From contig BLZA01000053.1 in assembly GCA_013423385.1 (NCBI GenBank), positions 124,001 to 188,000 on the forward strand: a DNA stretch of 64,000 nt. The letters are read 5' to 3'. This stretch comes from Naganishia liquefaciens (lineage: Eukaryota; Basidiomycota; Tremellomycetes; Filobasidiales; Filobasidiaceae). Below the pieces are notes generated by a model. It ran no database searches and was not told where the DNA came from. It was given only the letters and a program-made list of their open reading frames with translations. Each line of letters opens with the position of its first letter. Within the stretch, counting starts at the first letter, position 1. The position numbers were made by a program, and so were the translations under genes. This document shows, piece after piece, positions 33,556 to 45,632 of this stretch.

Positions 33556-35478
33556 ATGATATCACAGACAGAACTCGCAGCGTTATTGGCTACCCCAAAG
33601 GCGAGCGTCACCTTGCCCACCGGTCCCGCCCAAGCGACGCCGGAACAAGAAACCAATATTGCTCATCTCAAGGCCTACTACACCCCTTCCTCCTCCTCCT
33701 CATCATCACCAAACTCAACATCCCCCTGTCTGCCGCTCACACCAGCCGAACAACTCTTCCTCAGCCGGGAAACACTTCTCAGATTCCTCATCGCGACACG
33801 CAACGACCTCGCCTCGACGCGCACCAGACTCGATAAATGCCTCACATGGCGTCGCTCCATGCGCATCGACGAGATTCACGAGACGGCCGAAGTCGTCGCG
33901 CCCGAGGCAGTCTGCGGGAAAGAGTTTGTGATCGGGTATAGCAGCAAGGGGCAGCCCGTGTTGCATTTTTGTCCGAATCGAAGCGATACCAAGGAGAGTG
34001 AGCGGCAGTTGAGGCATGTGGTGTACATGTTGGAGAGAACGGCGGATTTGATGCCTGGTGGTGTGAGGTGAGTCATTCTGTTCGTTGTTGGGGGGCGATA
34101 GTGTTATGAGCGAGGGGCGATGCGAAAGACAATCTCGAAATTGGAGCCTGAGGGCGTCCCAGAAATGAGGATATCCGGCCGAAAGCCTGGCACGCAGGCG
34201 GGAGAGGCGGCGCAGATTCGGAAACGCACGGGTCAACCCAACGGGGCTGCCAGCAGATCCTTCCCTGTCGACGAGCTCTTGCGTCTCACCTGTCAAAGCG
34301 CGAACCAGCGCGCACTGTACCGAGGCATAAAGTCGCCTGGCGATTCCGGTCGACCCAACAAGGCGATACGCAAAGTCGTGCCTATTGAATCCGGATCTCT
34401 GTGATATCGAAAGAAATTCCCGATTGCCGCAGCTTCGGACGGCGGTGTCTTTCTTGTGGAAGGAGCCAGAATGGGTCAGGATGGCTACAGAGATGCTGCA
34501 GATTAGCAGCCATGTCATCTCGGTCCAACGCGTAGGCGGTGGTTGCATTCGGCTCTTGATATGGCGTCTCTGGGGTGCTTGTGAAAGCAAGAAGGAAGAA
34601 GGCGTTGTTGAACGCTGCTGTCTAGATGAATCGCATGTGAGGGGCGATGGCTGCTCGGACTCAACGGGTGTGACGCCAAACGAAGACGCGGCGCGCAAAG
34701 CGGAATTTTTCTCGCATATACACCGGAAACCGCCCCGCTCTGTTTTCCAACACGAACCTCCGCATCTCTGCTGACACTGCTCGTCCTTCAGCAACCTCGT
34801 CCTCATCATCGACTTTGCTGGCAAGAAATCCGCGCCGACATCGCCAGGAATGGCCAAGCAATTCATCAGCGTACTGCAAGACTTTTATCCCGAACGCCTC
34901 GGCACGGCCGTTCTCCTTTCGATCCCATGGATCGTCCGGAAATTCCTCGACTTTGCGTTCACGTTTGTGGATCCCGTCACCAAGGCCAAAGTCCGGTGGC
35001 ACGTCGATGTTGTCAAGGAAGGTATCGTGCCGGCGGACGAAGCCATCAAGGACTATGGAGGAGACGTCGACGTGAGTCTATTCGCTTGGTTCGGAGAAAC
35101 CGCGCTGACTTCTCGCAGTTTACCTACAACCAAGACGCCTACTGGGACTTGCTGCGCGACACGGCCCTCGCCAAGCGCGCCGAATACCTTGCGCATTGGG
35201 AACACCTCGGCGGCGGCGTCGGACAGTCTGAATGGGAATTCAAGCAGCCGCTGCCTGCCTCGCCAAATGATTCCCGGCAGACAGCGGTGCCGACAACAGC
35301 GACATCGCAATTCACGGGCAGGACCGCCGTGTCTACCCCAGTCCGCTCAGAATCTGTCTCGTCCGAAGCCACTATTCACGAGAATCACGGTGTCGGAATA
35401 CAGTCCGTCGAGAAGGCCGTTGACGGTATGGTTATTCGTGAAGATGCTTCCAGTGTGCGCCTTGAGGTTGTGGCATGA
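33556..35478 (+). CDS. CRAL-TRIO (Sec14-like) lipid-transfer protein, copy 1
   Basis: Exons 33556-34067, 34792-35070 and about 35120-35478 give a protein with a CRAL-TRIO N-domain (LLRFLIATRNDLASTRTRLDK, CLTWRR), the lipid-binding domain (GYSSKGQPVLHFCPNR, NLVLIIDFAGKKSAPTSPG, VLQDFYPERLGTAVLLSIPW) and a C-terminal tail with GGGVGQSEWEFK followed by a Ser/Thr-rich extension. The TGQPV...DFAG...YPERLG pattern is that of fungal Pdr16/Sec14-type phosphatidylinositol transfer proteins, which act at membranes in the cytosol; the lipid bound here is not known. The intron 34068-34791 is 724 nt, more than ten times the local norm, and ends with a good branch-like ctgac and cttcag. A paralogue lies at 58943-60228 with its intron at the same point but only about 70 nt long. 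The start at 33556 follows a CT-rich leader and begins MISQTELAALLA. Confidence 0.9.
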
Positions 35479-36148
35479 AGAAGGGACCAGTCGTGGATGG
35501 TTCTACTGTTTCATATCTTGTAAAGCTAGGTCGTCCGCTGTACCAATAGAAGCGTTCGCAATCCTGAAGTTTGTATCACTGTATTCATAATCATTTGACC
35601 GTACCATGAGTTCCACTAGCAATTCTGGAAACTAGTATGGGCCGTGTCATGAATGACAACCCGAACTCGCGCGCGTTCTGAGTCAGCAGACGATGGTGGA
35701 AATGGTTTAATGGAAATGTCATAGAAGACCAGCCATTGTTCAAGCGCGCGAGAACGGTAAACAAGAGAGATGGACCATCCCTTGTATAGACATGTTGTAA
35801 TAGGCCTTCTCTCCGAACGAATATTGCTTGTTATAGCGTCATTGCTCGTTTGGCGTGAACAGGAGCCGGTCAGGGCTCAGTTCATGACAGGCCGGCTCCA
35901 GCAGGGCAGCAGGGAGAGGTTTGAACAAACCGTTGTCGAAGGGTCGAGCGTCATATCACCATGTTGAATGCGACACATACAGCAACCCATGCCGGGATAC
36001 AAGGGTCCTCTGGACATGGCCTTGATGGTTGAGTGCACCGATGAGACCGTTCCTGACAACAGATCTCAGGCTGCTTCCCGCAATCAGAAAAAGAGCAAAA
36101 GAAAATGACAAGATCATATTTTTTTGAAGCGTTTTCTGCGTATAAATC
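35479..36148. other. Intergenic region
   Basis: A 670-nt region between the first CRAL-TRIO gene and tRNA-Glu. No gene or repeat is recognised. Confidence 0.6.
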
Positions 36149-36219
36149 TCCTTCATCGTCTAGTGGCTAGGATGGGTGCCTCTCACGCACCAGGCCGGGG
36201 TTCAATTCCCCGTGGGGGA
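36149..36219 (+). tRNA. tRNA-Glu (CTC)
   Basis: A full 71-nt cloverleaf. The 7-bp acceptor stem pairs TCCTTCA with TGGGGGA using G-U pairs, the D-arm has GTCTAGTGGCTAGGAT, the anticodon stem GGTGC/GCACC encloses loop CTCTCAC (anticodon CTC), and the T-arm is CGGGG-TTCAATT-CCCCG. The CCA end is not encoded. A T4 run at 36227-36230 can serve as the Pol III terminator. There is no intron. Confidence 0.95.
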
Positions 36220-36230
36220 AAGTCTCTTTT

Positions 36231-37321
36231 GCTCTTGGAATGGAAGCGATGCGAAGCTTTTTGCGTGATACAGAGCAGTCTTTCGGCCGCGTGTCTCCCT
36301 GCCGTTGCTCAGACTTTTTTAGCCCGTACATGCGCTGTTAAGACGCTTCTGTCGGATGACCTAGACATCGTTGGAGAGGTCTGACCTTGGGCTACCTCTC
36401 AATGCTGAGCGGGAAGACGCTGCAAGAAAGGGCGATTCTCAACGCGATGAGCGACTGAAATCGCTTCATTCCGACGCCACCCTGTTATCGAGCAGCAAAC
36501 GGTACCGAAACGTAGTACAGCGGCTGGGCTGCTCATACATGCTGAAGTGCAGTTAGGCTAGTGACAGGAATTGTTGCTCCTGCCATATGTGCGTTTCCAT
36601 TTTGGACATGTTATGTCTCGAATTCGAGTAGCCGCATCCAACTGCGCTACGCAAGCTTAAACTTTCGCGTTGTTCCTCAACCTTTCCTACGGCATTGCAG
36701 CAACAGAAAGCAGACAACAGACACAACCGCCGTCCACACAAAGTGTCAGACGGTCCCGAGTGTCCAAATTATTTCGCAAGATATTGCCGGCGCAACCTCA
36801 TCGTTTGCCCATTTTCTCACTGGACGCGACTGTTGCTTCTGCTTGTCCCAACCGGATGTAAAGCATTTGTACAGGACAAGTGAGATTTCGCGATCTCTAA
36901 TATGACCACATGCTGTTCCAACGATGAGTCTATCCACCTCGGGCTACATGGCGAGCAAGTGTATACAAGCGACTATTGTTGACATCAGCCTCTTCCAATG
37001 AAACCATCTACAGGTGCTTATCGATTTCCCGTATCGCCATTCATAGGAACCTCGCTGCCTGGTTTCGCTCTCACAAGAGATCTTCAAGCCATGAAAGCGA
37101 TCGACTCCGGCATAGCCATGGGATGCTTGCGCCTTTGGAGTATGAGCGGAGCATGTCGTCAATGATGTCAAGCTTGCATTGATTCTAATGACATGAGATG
37201 TCGTACGCTGCGGGCAAAGAGATTGTCAGCGCAGAACCCAATATTCTATCAAACGAATGGCATACCTGTAGATGCGCATAGGCCCGCTGAAGTCAATCTA
37301 ATCGAGTTCCGAAGGGCCGCC
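36231..37321. other. Intergenic region
   Basis: About 1.1 kb between tRNA-Glu and the end of LTO1. It contains only short frames on both strands with no recognisable protein and no repeat. Confidence 0.55.
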
Positions 37322-37930
37322 TTAGAATTGCAACAGCCGACTATCCGTCACACCCTGCAATCCCACATCCTTTCCCTCTACTCCTTGTACACCCTGCACT
37401 GCACCATCATCATCCCCGCGATCCTGCATGACGTCCCCCTCGACAGACTGCCGCACGACAAGACGCGCCTTTACACCGAGGGCGGAGCAGATGAGGCGGT
37501 ATTTTGCGCGGATACGGGTAATGAGCGCCGGAAGGTCGGTTGATGATTCTGAGGATGCTTCTGGACTCGTTGTGGACGGTGTTGGGTTGATCGTGGGAAA
37601 GGAGTTGATGAGTTCCACAAGCTGGTCTATACTTTTCAGTGTTCTGAAGAAGCCATGCCGTCAGGATTGCGCTTGCACAGAATCAAGAATATTGACGCAC
37701 CTGGGAGATATCTTCTTGTCCGTTCCCCCTTGTACATTTGCCAGGCGGCGCCAGAGCTGCGCCTGTCCCTCAAAAAAGCCAAGCTCTTCCCACCACTCGA
37801 AACACTTTTCCTGGCCGAGTTCGCGACCTTCGTAGAGGCCGTGAAGCGCGCCGTGGGCATGGCCATCTGCGTAGCCTTGCTGATAATGGGTTTCCTCGAG
37901 TGCGTTGATGGTGTCGAATGGGTCGGACAT
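37322..37930 (-). CDS. LTO1: Lto1-like adaptor with Yae1 N-terminal domain
   Basis: Two exons joined at about 37701/37645 start MSDPFDTINALEETHYQQG. The hallmark is the deca-GX3 motif: glycines every fourth residue in GYADGHAHGALHGLYEGREL and on to GQEK and LGFFEG. Yae1 and Lto1 form an adaptor that brings the ribosome-recycling ATPase Rli1/ABCE1 to the cytosolic iron-sulfur assembly machinery (family knowledge). The C-terminus ends RLLQF; an aromatic last residue preceded by hydrophobic-x resembles the targeting tripeptide by which Lto1 is recognised in yeast. The gene is head to head with PIG-S, with only 171 nt between start codons. Confidence 0.85.
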
Positions 37931-38101
37931 GATGGCGGTGAATAACATCAGGGGAGAAGGCAAGAGACGACTTGAACATGGTGAAATGTGCAGACTGACC
38001 AAATGTTCGATCGACAAAGTAAACAAACCGAGTGAGCACTCCATCAACCATCCACCGCCCACTCTCAATACCTTGGCCAACATACCCGCCGTCCCAGATC
38101 C
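37931..38101. promoter_or_regulatory. Short bidirectional promoter LTO1 / PIG-S
   Basis: The two start codons are 171 nt apart on opposite strands, so one short region must serve both genes. No TATA-like box stands out. Confidence 0.6.
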
Positions 38102-39891
38102 ATGTCGACCGCAGCATCACGCCATGCCAATCCACCCACTTGGGAACGCCTCTCCGTCATCCTCGCCTTTCCGCTCATAGGCCTCGCGCTCGGCATCCCA
38201 TGGTGGGTCGGCACCACAAGCATCGAAAGGAGAAGTCTCGGCGCTGTCCAGAGGCTACGTGCGGTCGATGCCGCCGCCGGTAGGGTGCAGGTGCGGGTGG
38301 AAGGCTCAGGGAGAGAAGAATGGTCGAGATGGGTGTCTAAGTGTGTAGATGAAAAAGACAGGGGTTGGGAGCTGTATGGGAACGCGTCGACAGGTGAGTT
38401 TGGCGCTATGGGCCTGGGCTAAGCTGAGGCGGAATAGATCCCACAATACGACTCGTCGATGATTCGTCTGATGCCCCGCCATACCTTGACAATGGCTATC
38501 TTGTCTTTCCCCTGAATTTCGATACCGTGGAGCAGCTTGAAGCGTCAAAAACGGATGCTTGCGAGGTCGTCCGCGCATCGACAGCCAGAAAGGTACTGGA
38601 TGAATTGATACCACCAGTTCCAAGAGACATTCCCGCTCATGCCATCAAGTACACGGAAGACGTTCGTCTCAGCTTTGTCTTGCTGAATGAGGATGGCTCT
38701 ACGGGAAGCAGCTTCACGGAATGGCACATAATAGAAGCGGTCCACTGTACGTCTTTCGATTCTGCCGGAGAACCTATCTAATACGGGCAAGCAGCATACA
38801 TCCAACCCGTAATGGACGCGCTCGCACCCTTCCACAAATTCGCCATCGAATCCCAGATCTTGTACCACGCGCCGGTCAAGTTTACGCCTGCGGAACGCCG
38901 CGTGGGCGAAACCCAAGCGTGGAGTTTATCCCATGCGCAGGCGGGATTATTTGTGAACACTGAGCAGTGGACTTTGGGTGAGCGGGCTTGGCGACCGGTC
39001 GTGGCTCGTCCTCATGTTTCCCAGATTCCGGCAGCACGAATAATCCCGTGTTAAGGTTCCTGCTCTTTGTACCAAAGGCGGACAGGCGGCCTTTGGTACT
39101 GGAACAAGCGATCACCGCGCAAGGTCAGTCTTGATGCGAGGAGAACGAGCTCGTGCTGATCTAGTACAGGCGAGATTCCTCCATTGTCCTCCTTTCGGAT
39201 TCCGCAGTTTGGCAGTGTCGTTATCCCCGCCTATCCCTCCGGTGACGAATCCCTCTCGACGACACACGTCCGGGCAGCGTTCCAAATCTTCGCACAAGAC
39301 CTCTCAGAACTCCTTGGTGTGCCTTCTGTCCCTCCATCCCTGCTGCGCGAACCCGCAGAGAGCGCCATCCCGAACGCATGGCAAATCGCTGCCCTGCTGC
39401 GCACTCAGATCCGCGCAACAGCATCAGACGCCGACGCAACGCTCAACTCCATCTCGCGCCTCGTTGCCCGGATACACGAAATGCGCGTCGGAAAGGATGT
39501 CGTCGAGGATGTGGAGAAAGCTGTACAGTTGTTGGAGGAGGCGTTTAGTGCTGGATACGGCAGGTTGGAGAGCGTGTGGCAACGGACGAAGCGTGCGAGC
39601 GCGTTGGCGAATCGGGCGTTTTTCAATCCGAATATGGTCGGGTTGTTGTACTTTGTGAGTTCACGCCAGGTGAGATCTGAAAGTTTTTCGCTAAACCTTC
39701 GATTCGCTCGATAGCCCGATGAGCACAAGTATGCCGTTTACGCCCCGCTGTTTGCGCCGATCAGCGTACCGATCGTGGTGGCGATTTTGAAAGAGGTCAA
39801 GAGGTGGAAGCGGAATAGAAGAGCACGTGGAGTGACCGCACTGGAAGGTCGTGGACAGCCTACGGATAGCTCTGGAGACGTTGGGCAGTAG
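38102..39891 (+). CDS. GPI17: GPI transamidase subunit PIG-S/Gpi17
   Basis: Multi-exon gene starting MSTAASRHANPPTWERLSV with an N-terminal membrane segment (VILAFPLIGLALGIPWWVG). This is followed by a large lumenal domain (LDNGYLVFPLNFDTVEQLE, PHKFAIESQILYHAPVKF-type block, SLSHAQAGLFVNTEQW, FRIPQFGSVVIPAYP). A second membrane segment comes near the C-terminus right after LYFPDEHKYAVYAPLFAPIS. This two-TM layout and the PDEHKYAVY block identify PIG-S. The complex cleaves the GPI-attachment signal and links proteins to GPI in the ER membrane; PIG-S is a non-catalytic subunit. The protein is about 510-530 aa, the family length. Its stop lies 57 nt from the sulfatase stop, tail to tail. Confidence 0.92.
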
Positions 39892-39948
39892 CGAAGGGGA
39901 CGATTGTATAATGTCACGCTATTCATGTGTAAGCCGATGCATCGTCTC

Positions 39949-42401
39949 CTACACTCTGAATCGTTCTTGTCGAAAGACGATTTGAGCTTTCTCCTCCCCT
40001 TTCCCCACTGGTGCAGATGTTTGCTCCCATTCCGGCTGCTCGAGAGCACGATGATATCCCAAGTCACATGCTTTGAACGAAACCTTTGGCAGTTGCGCAA
40101 AATACTCGTCGAGAGCTGGATCAAGCAGGTCCGCAAAGCCAGGATTGGCGAGTCGTCGTGAATGGCTAGGCAGAAGCTTGCTATAAGGGTCCACGCAGGC
40201 GTCGCCGGTACACGTCTTGAGCACGAGCATCAATGCGTCCAAACGGTCAAGGAGACGAATGGTAGTCTTCTTTAAGGCTCCGCGATCAGCCAAGTCGGAA
40301 TCGAACGGCATGAACGAGCCGACCGCATTGAGAGGGGCAAGCAGATTGCGCAACTGCTCGGGGTCGTTAATGAGGTCGTATAGCTCTCTTTCTCCTGTAC
40401 ACCAGACCGAGTAGGAATAGCTAGCTACTTGGTCATCACCATCGCTCTGGTATTGTGCCCGGACCGTTCGATACGCTGGATTAGAAGTTCAGCCACGCGA
40501 ATACCTGCCGTCGTCAGATAACCTACTGTTGTTCAATTTGTAAGGGCCTTTTTGTTGAACAAAAAATTGATTGGAAGCGGACACATCGAGCTGGCGTCAA
40601 ACTCACCCGCATACTTTCCTTCCTCGACGCCAAGCACCCAAAATTCGCTGATCGCGTGGTTTGCCTTGTACGATCCAAGCGCCTTCAAGCCCGCGTCATC
40701 GGCCGACGCCTTTCGCGGCAACACAATCTGCCTCCCGTCATCTGTGTAATCCGCCCGAGCTCCAGCAATGCCCATGATCGTTTTGGCGAGATCGACCATA
40801 CCCCAGGACGAGATACTATCCCTCGAGCCCGGCAGTACTCCAGGACCCCGAATAATGAGAGGTACGTGAATATCTTGCTCGAAGCCGAGCGTCTTCCCCG
40901 GTTGACGACGATGGCTTCCGATAGCGAAACCGTTGTCCGCTGATTGAAAGCAGTTCAGACTGACGGCTGGTGTGTGCAGGCGGAAAGAGAGACGTACAAG
41001 TGTATATAACAAAAGTGTTGTCTATCTGGCCGAGATGCTCCAGGCGCTCGAAGACCTCATCCACAAGCTCGTCTACAGCCTGCAACGCACGTAGTCGCCC
41101 ACGATAGAACTCGTCCCAATATGCTTCGACTGTCTCGTTCTTTATCGCGCTCGCATAAGCTGCGTTCTGTCTTCGGTAGCACGGACTCACAGCCTTGGGC
41201 AGATGCTTGACCCACGAGACACCGCTCGGATGGTCGGGATTGAAGGATTCCGCGCGCGGGATCCGCTCGTTATGGAACAGGTTAGCATGACGGGAAGCTG
41301 CAGCTGGGATATCCATGGTGAGGTGCCCTTCCTTTGGATCACCGTTGCTATGTACCCCTGCGTGTCAAAAGAGGCTCGATATTAGCCAGCGTGATCTCAA
41401 AGGCAACGAGAGACATACAGCTGTGCGGCCCGATCGGCGCAATTGTCAAAAAGAAAGGCTGGTCTCCCTTGCTTGCTTCGGTCAGATAGTCGAGAGCTTT
41501 CTGCTTGACAAGATCGGTAGAATAGATGTTCGAGTGGATGATGGCGGGGCCATCTATAGAAGAGATTCAGTTGGAGCACATGAACGAGAACAGGGAGTTG
41601 CGGACTGTCACGCGAGAATGCGGGCTGTGAGGGCGATTAGAAGCGGCAAACAATGGGTTACACGTACTACTTACATTCCAGTAATCATATGTATATGGAT
41701 CTAGGAAGGCAGGTAGTAAGTGTCTGTTGCGTCTGATATCGAGCGTTACCTCACCAACTAAAAAGTCGGAAGAATTCTTTGCATAATATTGTCAGCTCCC
41801 GAGCAAGCAACGCCTGACGCATCTGAGTCTTACAAATCCGCTAACCGGCAAACGCTCGCAATTCTCCACCGTATGCCCGTTCATCAACTTGCCGGTATAC
41901 CACGTCGAGTAACCTGCTTGCTGCATGAAGTCTGGTAGAGTGTGGCCCGTATAGTTGTGCTCGTTGAATATTTCCCAGCCACCCCATGGGCGGGAGACGA
42001 AGGTGATGTTGTGGTTGTGAGCGTATTGAGCGCGTAAGAGAGAGACTCGAGAGGGACAACATATTGATACCTGATGAGGGAGATTCAGGGGCGGGACAGT
42101 TTCCAAAGAGACGCTTGACCCACCGGAGCGAAAAAGTTATCGAATAGAGCTCCCTCGTCGACGAGTCGGTTAAAGATTTTGGGGAGGAACCTGCGTTGCA
42201 AAGTCCCTACATCTTGGTCGTCCGTGACTATTCAAACAGTCATTAGTTGCATAGCCTGGTAGGAGACATTGTAGAATTAGACTTACGAATGAGAACAATG
42301 TTTGGCTTTCCAACCACGTCAGCCTGTGCGGCACCCGTTGCGAATCCTTGAATAGAGCTCGCCAGAAGGCTCAGCAGCAGAAATGCTTGAAGCGTAGGCA
42401 T
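39949..42401 (-). CDS. Secreted sulfatase (arylsulfatase / GlcNAc-6-sulfatase type)
   Basis: The start at 42401 gives MPTLQAFLLLSLLASSIQG, a clear signal peptide, then PNIVLI and a TDDQD metal-binding segment. The sulfatase signature is SICCPSRVSLLR, where the first Cys of C-x-P-S-R is the residue normally converted to formylglycine, followed by GYSTWYTGKLMNG, the second signature. Further on are SDNGFAIGSHRR and QDIHVPLIIRGPG, which complete the alkaline-phosphatase-like core. The family hydrolyses sulfate esters and so supplies sulfate from organic sources; the precise substrate cannot be told. An ATG at 42440 would add 13 residues including a C-run-coded Pro stretch; I prefer 42401 since it puts the signal peptide first. 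The gene is head to head with an MFS transporter and lies near TauD and a Soa1-type permease. Confidence 0.9.
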
Positions 42402-42766
42402 GGTGCTTGTCTGGGGGGGGGGGGATGGTTTCTCGGTCATGATGACACCCTTCAGCCGGACCTTATGACATTCCGTCTAGGAGATCAATGGGAAGGCGAG
42501 ACCACCTGCGCAGTAATTTCAGACTGCTATTTCCAACGAGAAGTCGCCATTGATGCTATCGGGCATGTCCGGCTGCCCCTGAATGTCTCACCTGTCGTTA
42601 ATCAAAGGCATGGTGCAATTTCCATCACGACATTTGATGCGGTTCAAGTAATTTCTAGCCGGCGGCTCAATCCCGTGCAGGCTGTGAAGAAGATATGTGG
42701 AGACGAGAAGACAGTGTCTCGAGATGTGCCGCGGGTCTGGGCAACGTCGACCGGTAGTAACGAGTC
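42402..42766. promoter_or_regulatory. Divergent promoter region sulfatase / MFS transporter
   Basis: The 365-nt region between two opposite start codons. A G-run at 42412-42423 lies just upstream of the sulfatase start. Confidence 0.55.
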
Positions 42767-45026
42767 ATGTCGGGCCAGGAGCAGGAAACTCAAGGACTGG
42801 TCGCCAATGGCAGCGCATCAATTCGATACGATGGTTCAAGCCCGAATGACATTCAGCCTTCGGCTCAAGCCAACCGAGATCGATTCGACGATGCGCATCT
42901 CGCCATGCTGGATCCCGATAGCTTGTCCACAGGCAGGAAACGGCTGTTTGTGGCTGGTATGATCTTGGCTTCGTTTCTGGCAGCCCTGGATCTCACAGGT
43001 AGGAGAAGTCTCTCATGCATCCTAAATGGATTGACTGATTTTGAGCAGTGGTTGCCACCTGTATGCCAACAATATCGAGCGAGCTTCAGAGTTCTGACAG
43101 GGAAGCATGGATAGGTTTGTTCCCGATAGTCGCTGAGGAGCCTTAGCTGACATCCCCCGCCGCAGGAACGGCATACCTCTGGAGCACCGTCACATTTACG
43201 CCCCTTTACGGCCTCTTTGCCAACTTCATCGGTCGCCGTGTCGCCTACCTATCCGCCCTTGCCCTTTTCACCGCAGGTACCCTCCTTTGCGGTCTCGCCT
43301 CAAGCTTACCGGTCCTCGCAGCGGCACGGTTCTTTGCCGGCATGGGCGGCGGCGGAATCGGTACTGTCAGCTCAATCATCACGAGTGATCTTTTCCACGT
43401 GCGGGATAGAGCATTCTACCAGGGCTTGGGCTTCATCGGTTTTGGAGCTGGGATGGGTCTGGGAGGGCCGATTGGGGGATACTTGACTCGCGTTGCCGGT
43501 TGGAGGTCAGCTTTCTACGGTATGGAGATCCCTTCTGCAGCGTTGGGGTAATCAATTGACGTCACCTCGCTCGGACGCAGTGCAAATCCCACCGGCGGTC
43601 ATCCTCATCGGTTTAGGAGTATGGCTCTTACCGGCAGGAAAGGCTCGTGCGAAACATTCCTTGCGAGACTGGTGCACGGGTATAGACATCGGAGGCGCGG
43701 CTGCGCTCCTAGTGTCAGTAAGTCCGTTCCTGTAACAGTTTGATCTGAATGGACGAACCTGAGCTGCACTAGATTGGGGCGTTCCTACAATACCTTTCAC
43801 TTTCATCGAGTATCCAATCAACTCAGCACCAGGCAACGACAACGCTGGCCTTGGTCATTGCGGCTTTCTCTTTCCTCGTCTTCATCTACGTCGAACTCCG
43901 CATCGCCCATCGTCCGATCTTGCCCCTTTACCTTTTAAAGCAGCGCAACAGTCTCTGCATCGGGCTGATTGCCGGGATGGTGGCCATTGTGAACTTCAAC
44001 ATGGTCTATCACCTGTCCATGCTTTTCGAGATTGCATTTCAACAGACGGTATCCCTTGCGGGGGCACACCTTTTGCCGAATTCGGTGAGGCCTTCTAATT
44101 GCGCCCATATAAGTGATTCTGAAGTATCGTCGCATCGTTAGATCTGCCTGATTATCGCCGGTCCTGTAGTCGGATATCTCATCAAACGAACCAATCGCTA
44201 CAAATGGGTCACGAGTATCTGCTGTCTTGGACCTGTGGCATCCATGTTCTTGTTGGCGAGAATGACGCCAGCGACCCCGACTTGGCTGCAATGGATCGGT
44301 AGGTATGCGTCTTTGCCCAACTTCCCCCGCTGATAACCGGCTCTAGCCATTGTGCCCATGGGTTGCGGATTCTCAGGCCTGTTGACCTCGACTTTAGGTG
44401 AGTAATCTAATGCTTCCACCGCGGTCACCGCGTGCTAATCCAGTTTTCTGCTCAGTGGGGATTATGAATCAGGTGGACCGTACGTCATCCATCGATCAAA
44501 CGATAAAGCTGATACAGCTGATACTCTTGACTCCAGGCAGTCAAGCCGCGATCGCTACGGGATTCGTGTTCATGTTCCGCTCTCTCGGTCAAGTGAGCGG
44601 GGTGGGACTATCGAGCGCAATCTTTCAGGCGAGTCTCAACCGGGAGCTTGTCGCCAGATTTCCCTCGCCCAAAGTAGGTAGAGAATTTTTGACTCCACAT
44701 CGCACTTTATTGAACCACTGCGCGCAGATCATCGATAAGCTTAGGCACGCCTCGAGCGCAATTGCTGATCTACCGGATGCTTGGTCTCGCCAGCAGGCCA
44801 GAGAGGCGTATCAAGCAGCTTTGCATCAGACCTTTGCATTCGGCTGCGCTATTGCGATCGGGATGTTGCTAGTGTCATTGGCTGTGAGTGGCAGTCCTGA
44901 GATGTCAAGCAAGTATCTGTTGACCCGGTTGCCGCCATGTAGATTCCGAATTCGCCGCTTCGTACCGAGACAAACACTTGCAAGGCGACGTCGCATGGTC
45001 AGAAACCCGCAGAGGGGGATGTATGA
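42767..45026 (+). CDS. MFS transporter, DHA2 / Vba-Fnx1-like
   Basis: Multi-exon gene starting MSGQEQETQGLVANG with a hydrophilic N-terminus of about 55 residues. The first membrane helix is FVAGMILASFLAALDLT, followed by the VVATCMPTISSEL block typical of the DHA2 drug:H+ antiporter family. Motif A is GLFANFIGRR and motif C is GAGMGLGGPIGGYL. Later helices and the ATGFVFMFRSLGQVSGVGLSSAIF segment match yeast vacuolar basic-amino-acid transporters (Vba) and S. pombe Fnx1. Fourteen helices are expected. The last exon after an intron at about 44884-44940 gives a short polar tail ending EGDV. Substrate is unknown; its place between a sulfatase and TauD suggests, but does not show, a link to sulfur nutrition or export. 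Confidence 0.85.
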
Positions 45027-45632
45027 AAAAGCTTGTAACCATGATCAGGCGGAGTGCCACCTAAGTCGGAATAGACCCATGGTATTGGAAATGTCACAAA
45101 TGCCAGACCAAACCTTTCGATTTTGAGGAGGCTACAAATACGGCCCGACAAGTGCATTTGGGCGGATAGTTCCTGAATAGTCTCCTTGCTTGACATTCAC
45201 GAGACTAGGAGAGTATTATATCAGCGACTTTATCCAAATGAGTTCGGAACTTTTTACCAAGGAGTTTCCTGAGATATAATGTATACAACTTCCTCCTTGC
45301 ATTTCGAATCCCATTTCACGCTCTTTCAGGCTGTGCAGCCGTTGCTATCGCTGAGTTTTGACAGATATCCGATAGCTTGGACGATCCGCAAGGGGAGAAT
45401 CGCATTTATCGTCTTCAGGACTCTTGCCCGACAGCATCATTTTGCTTATATTGAGGCATCCCTGTATTCTAGCCTCTGTCCTTCCTTCTTTGTTTCTATC
45501 TGCCCACCATAACTTTTACATATTCGCAGCGCAAACCACAAAACTTCCCCCTGGCGCTTCCAACGAGCTTCGAACTACTTGATCGAGCCTCCATTGGGAT
45601 CTGCCGACTGTGCAGAATTTGTCTGGCACCCT
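45027..45632. other. Intergenic region
   Basis: A 606-nt gap between the MFS stop and the TauD stop (tail to tail). No gene or repeat is seen. Confidence 0.6.

Noticed and set aside
33715-34866. 383-codon minus-strand open frame
   Set aside because: It overlaps two well-supported CRAL-TRIO exons on the other strand and has no known domain; kept only as part of the long-intron finding.
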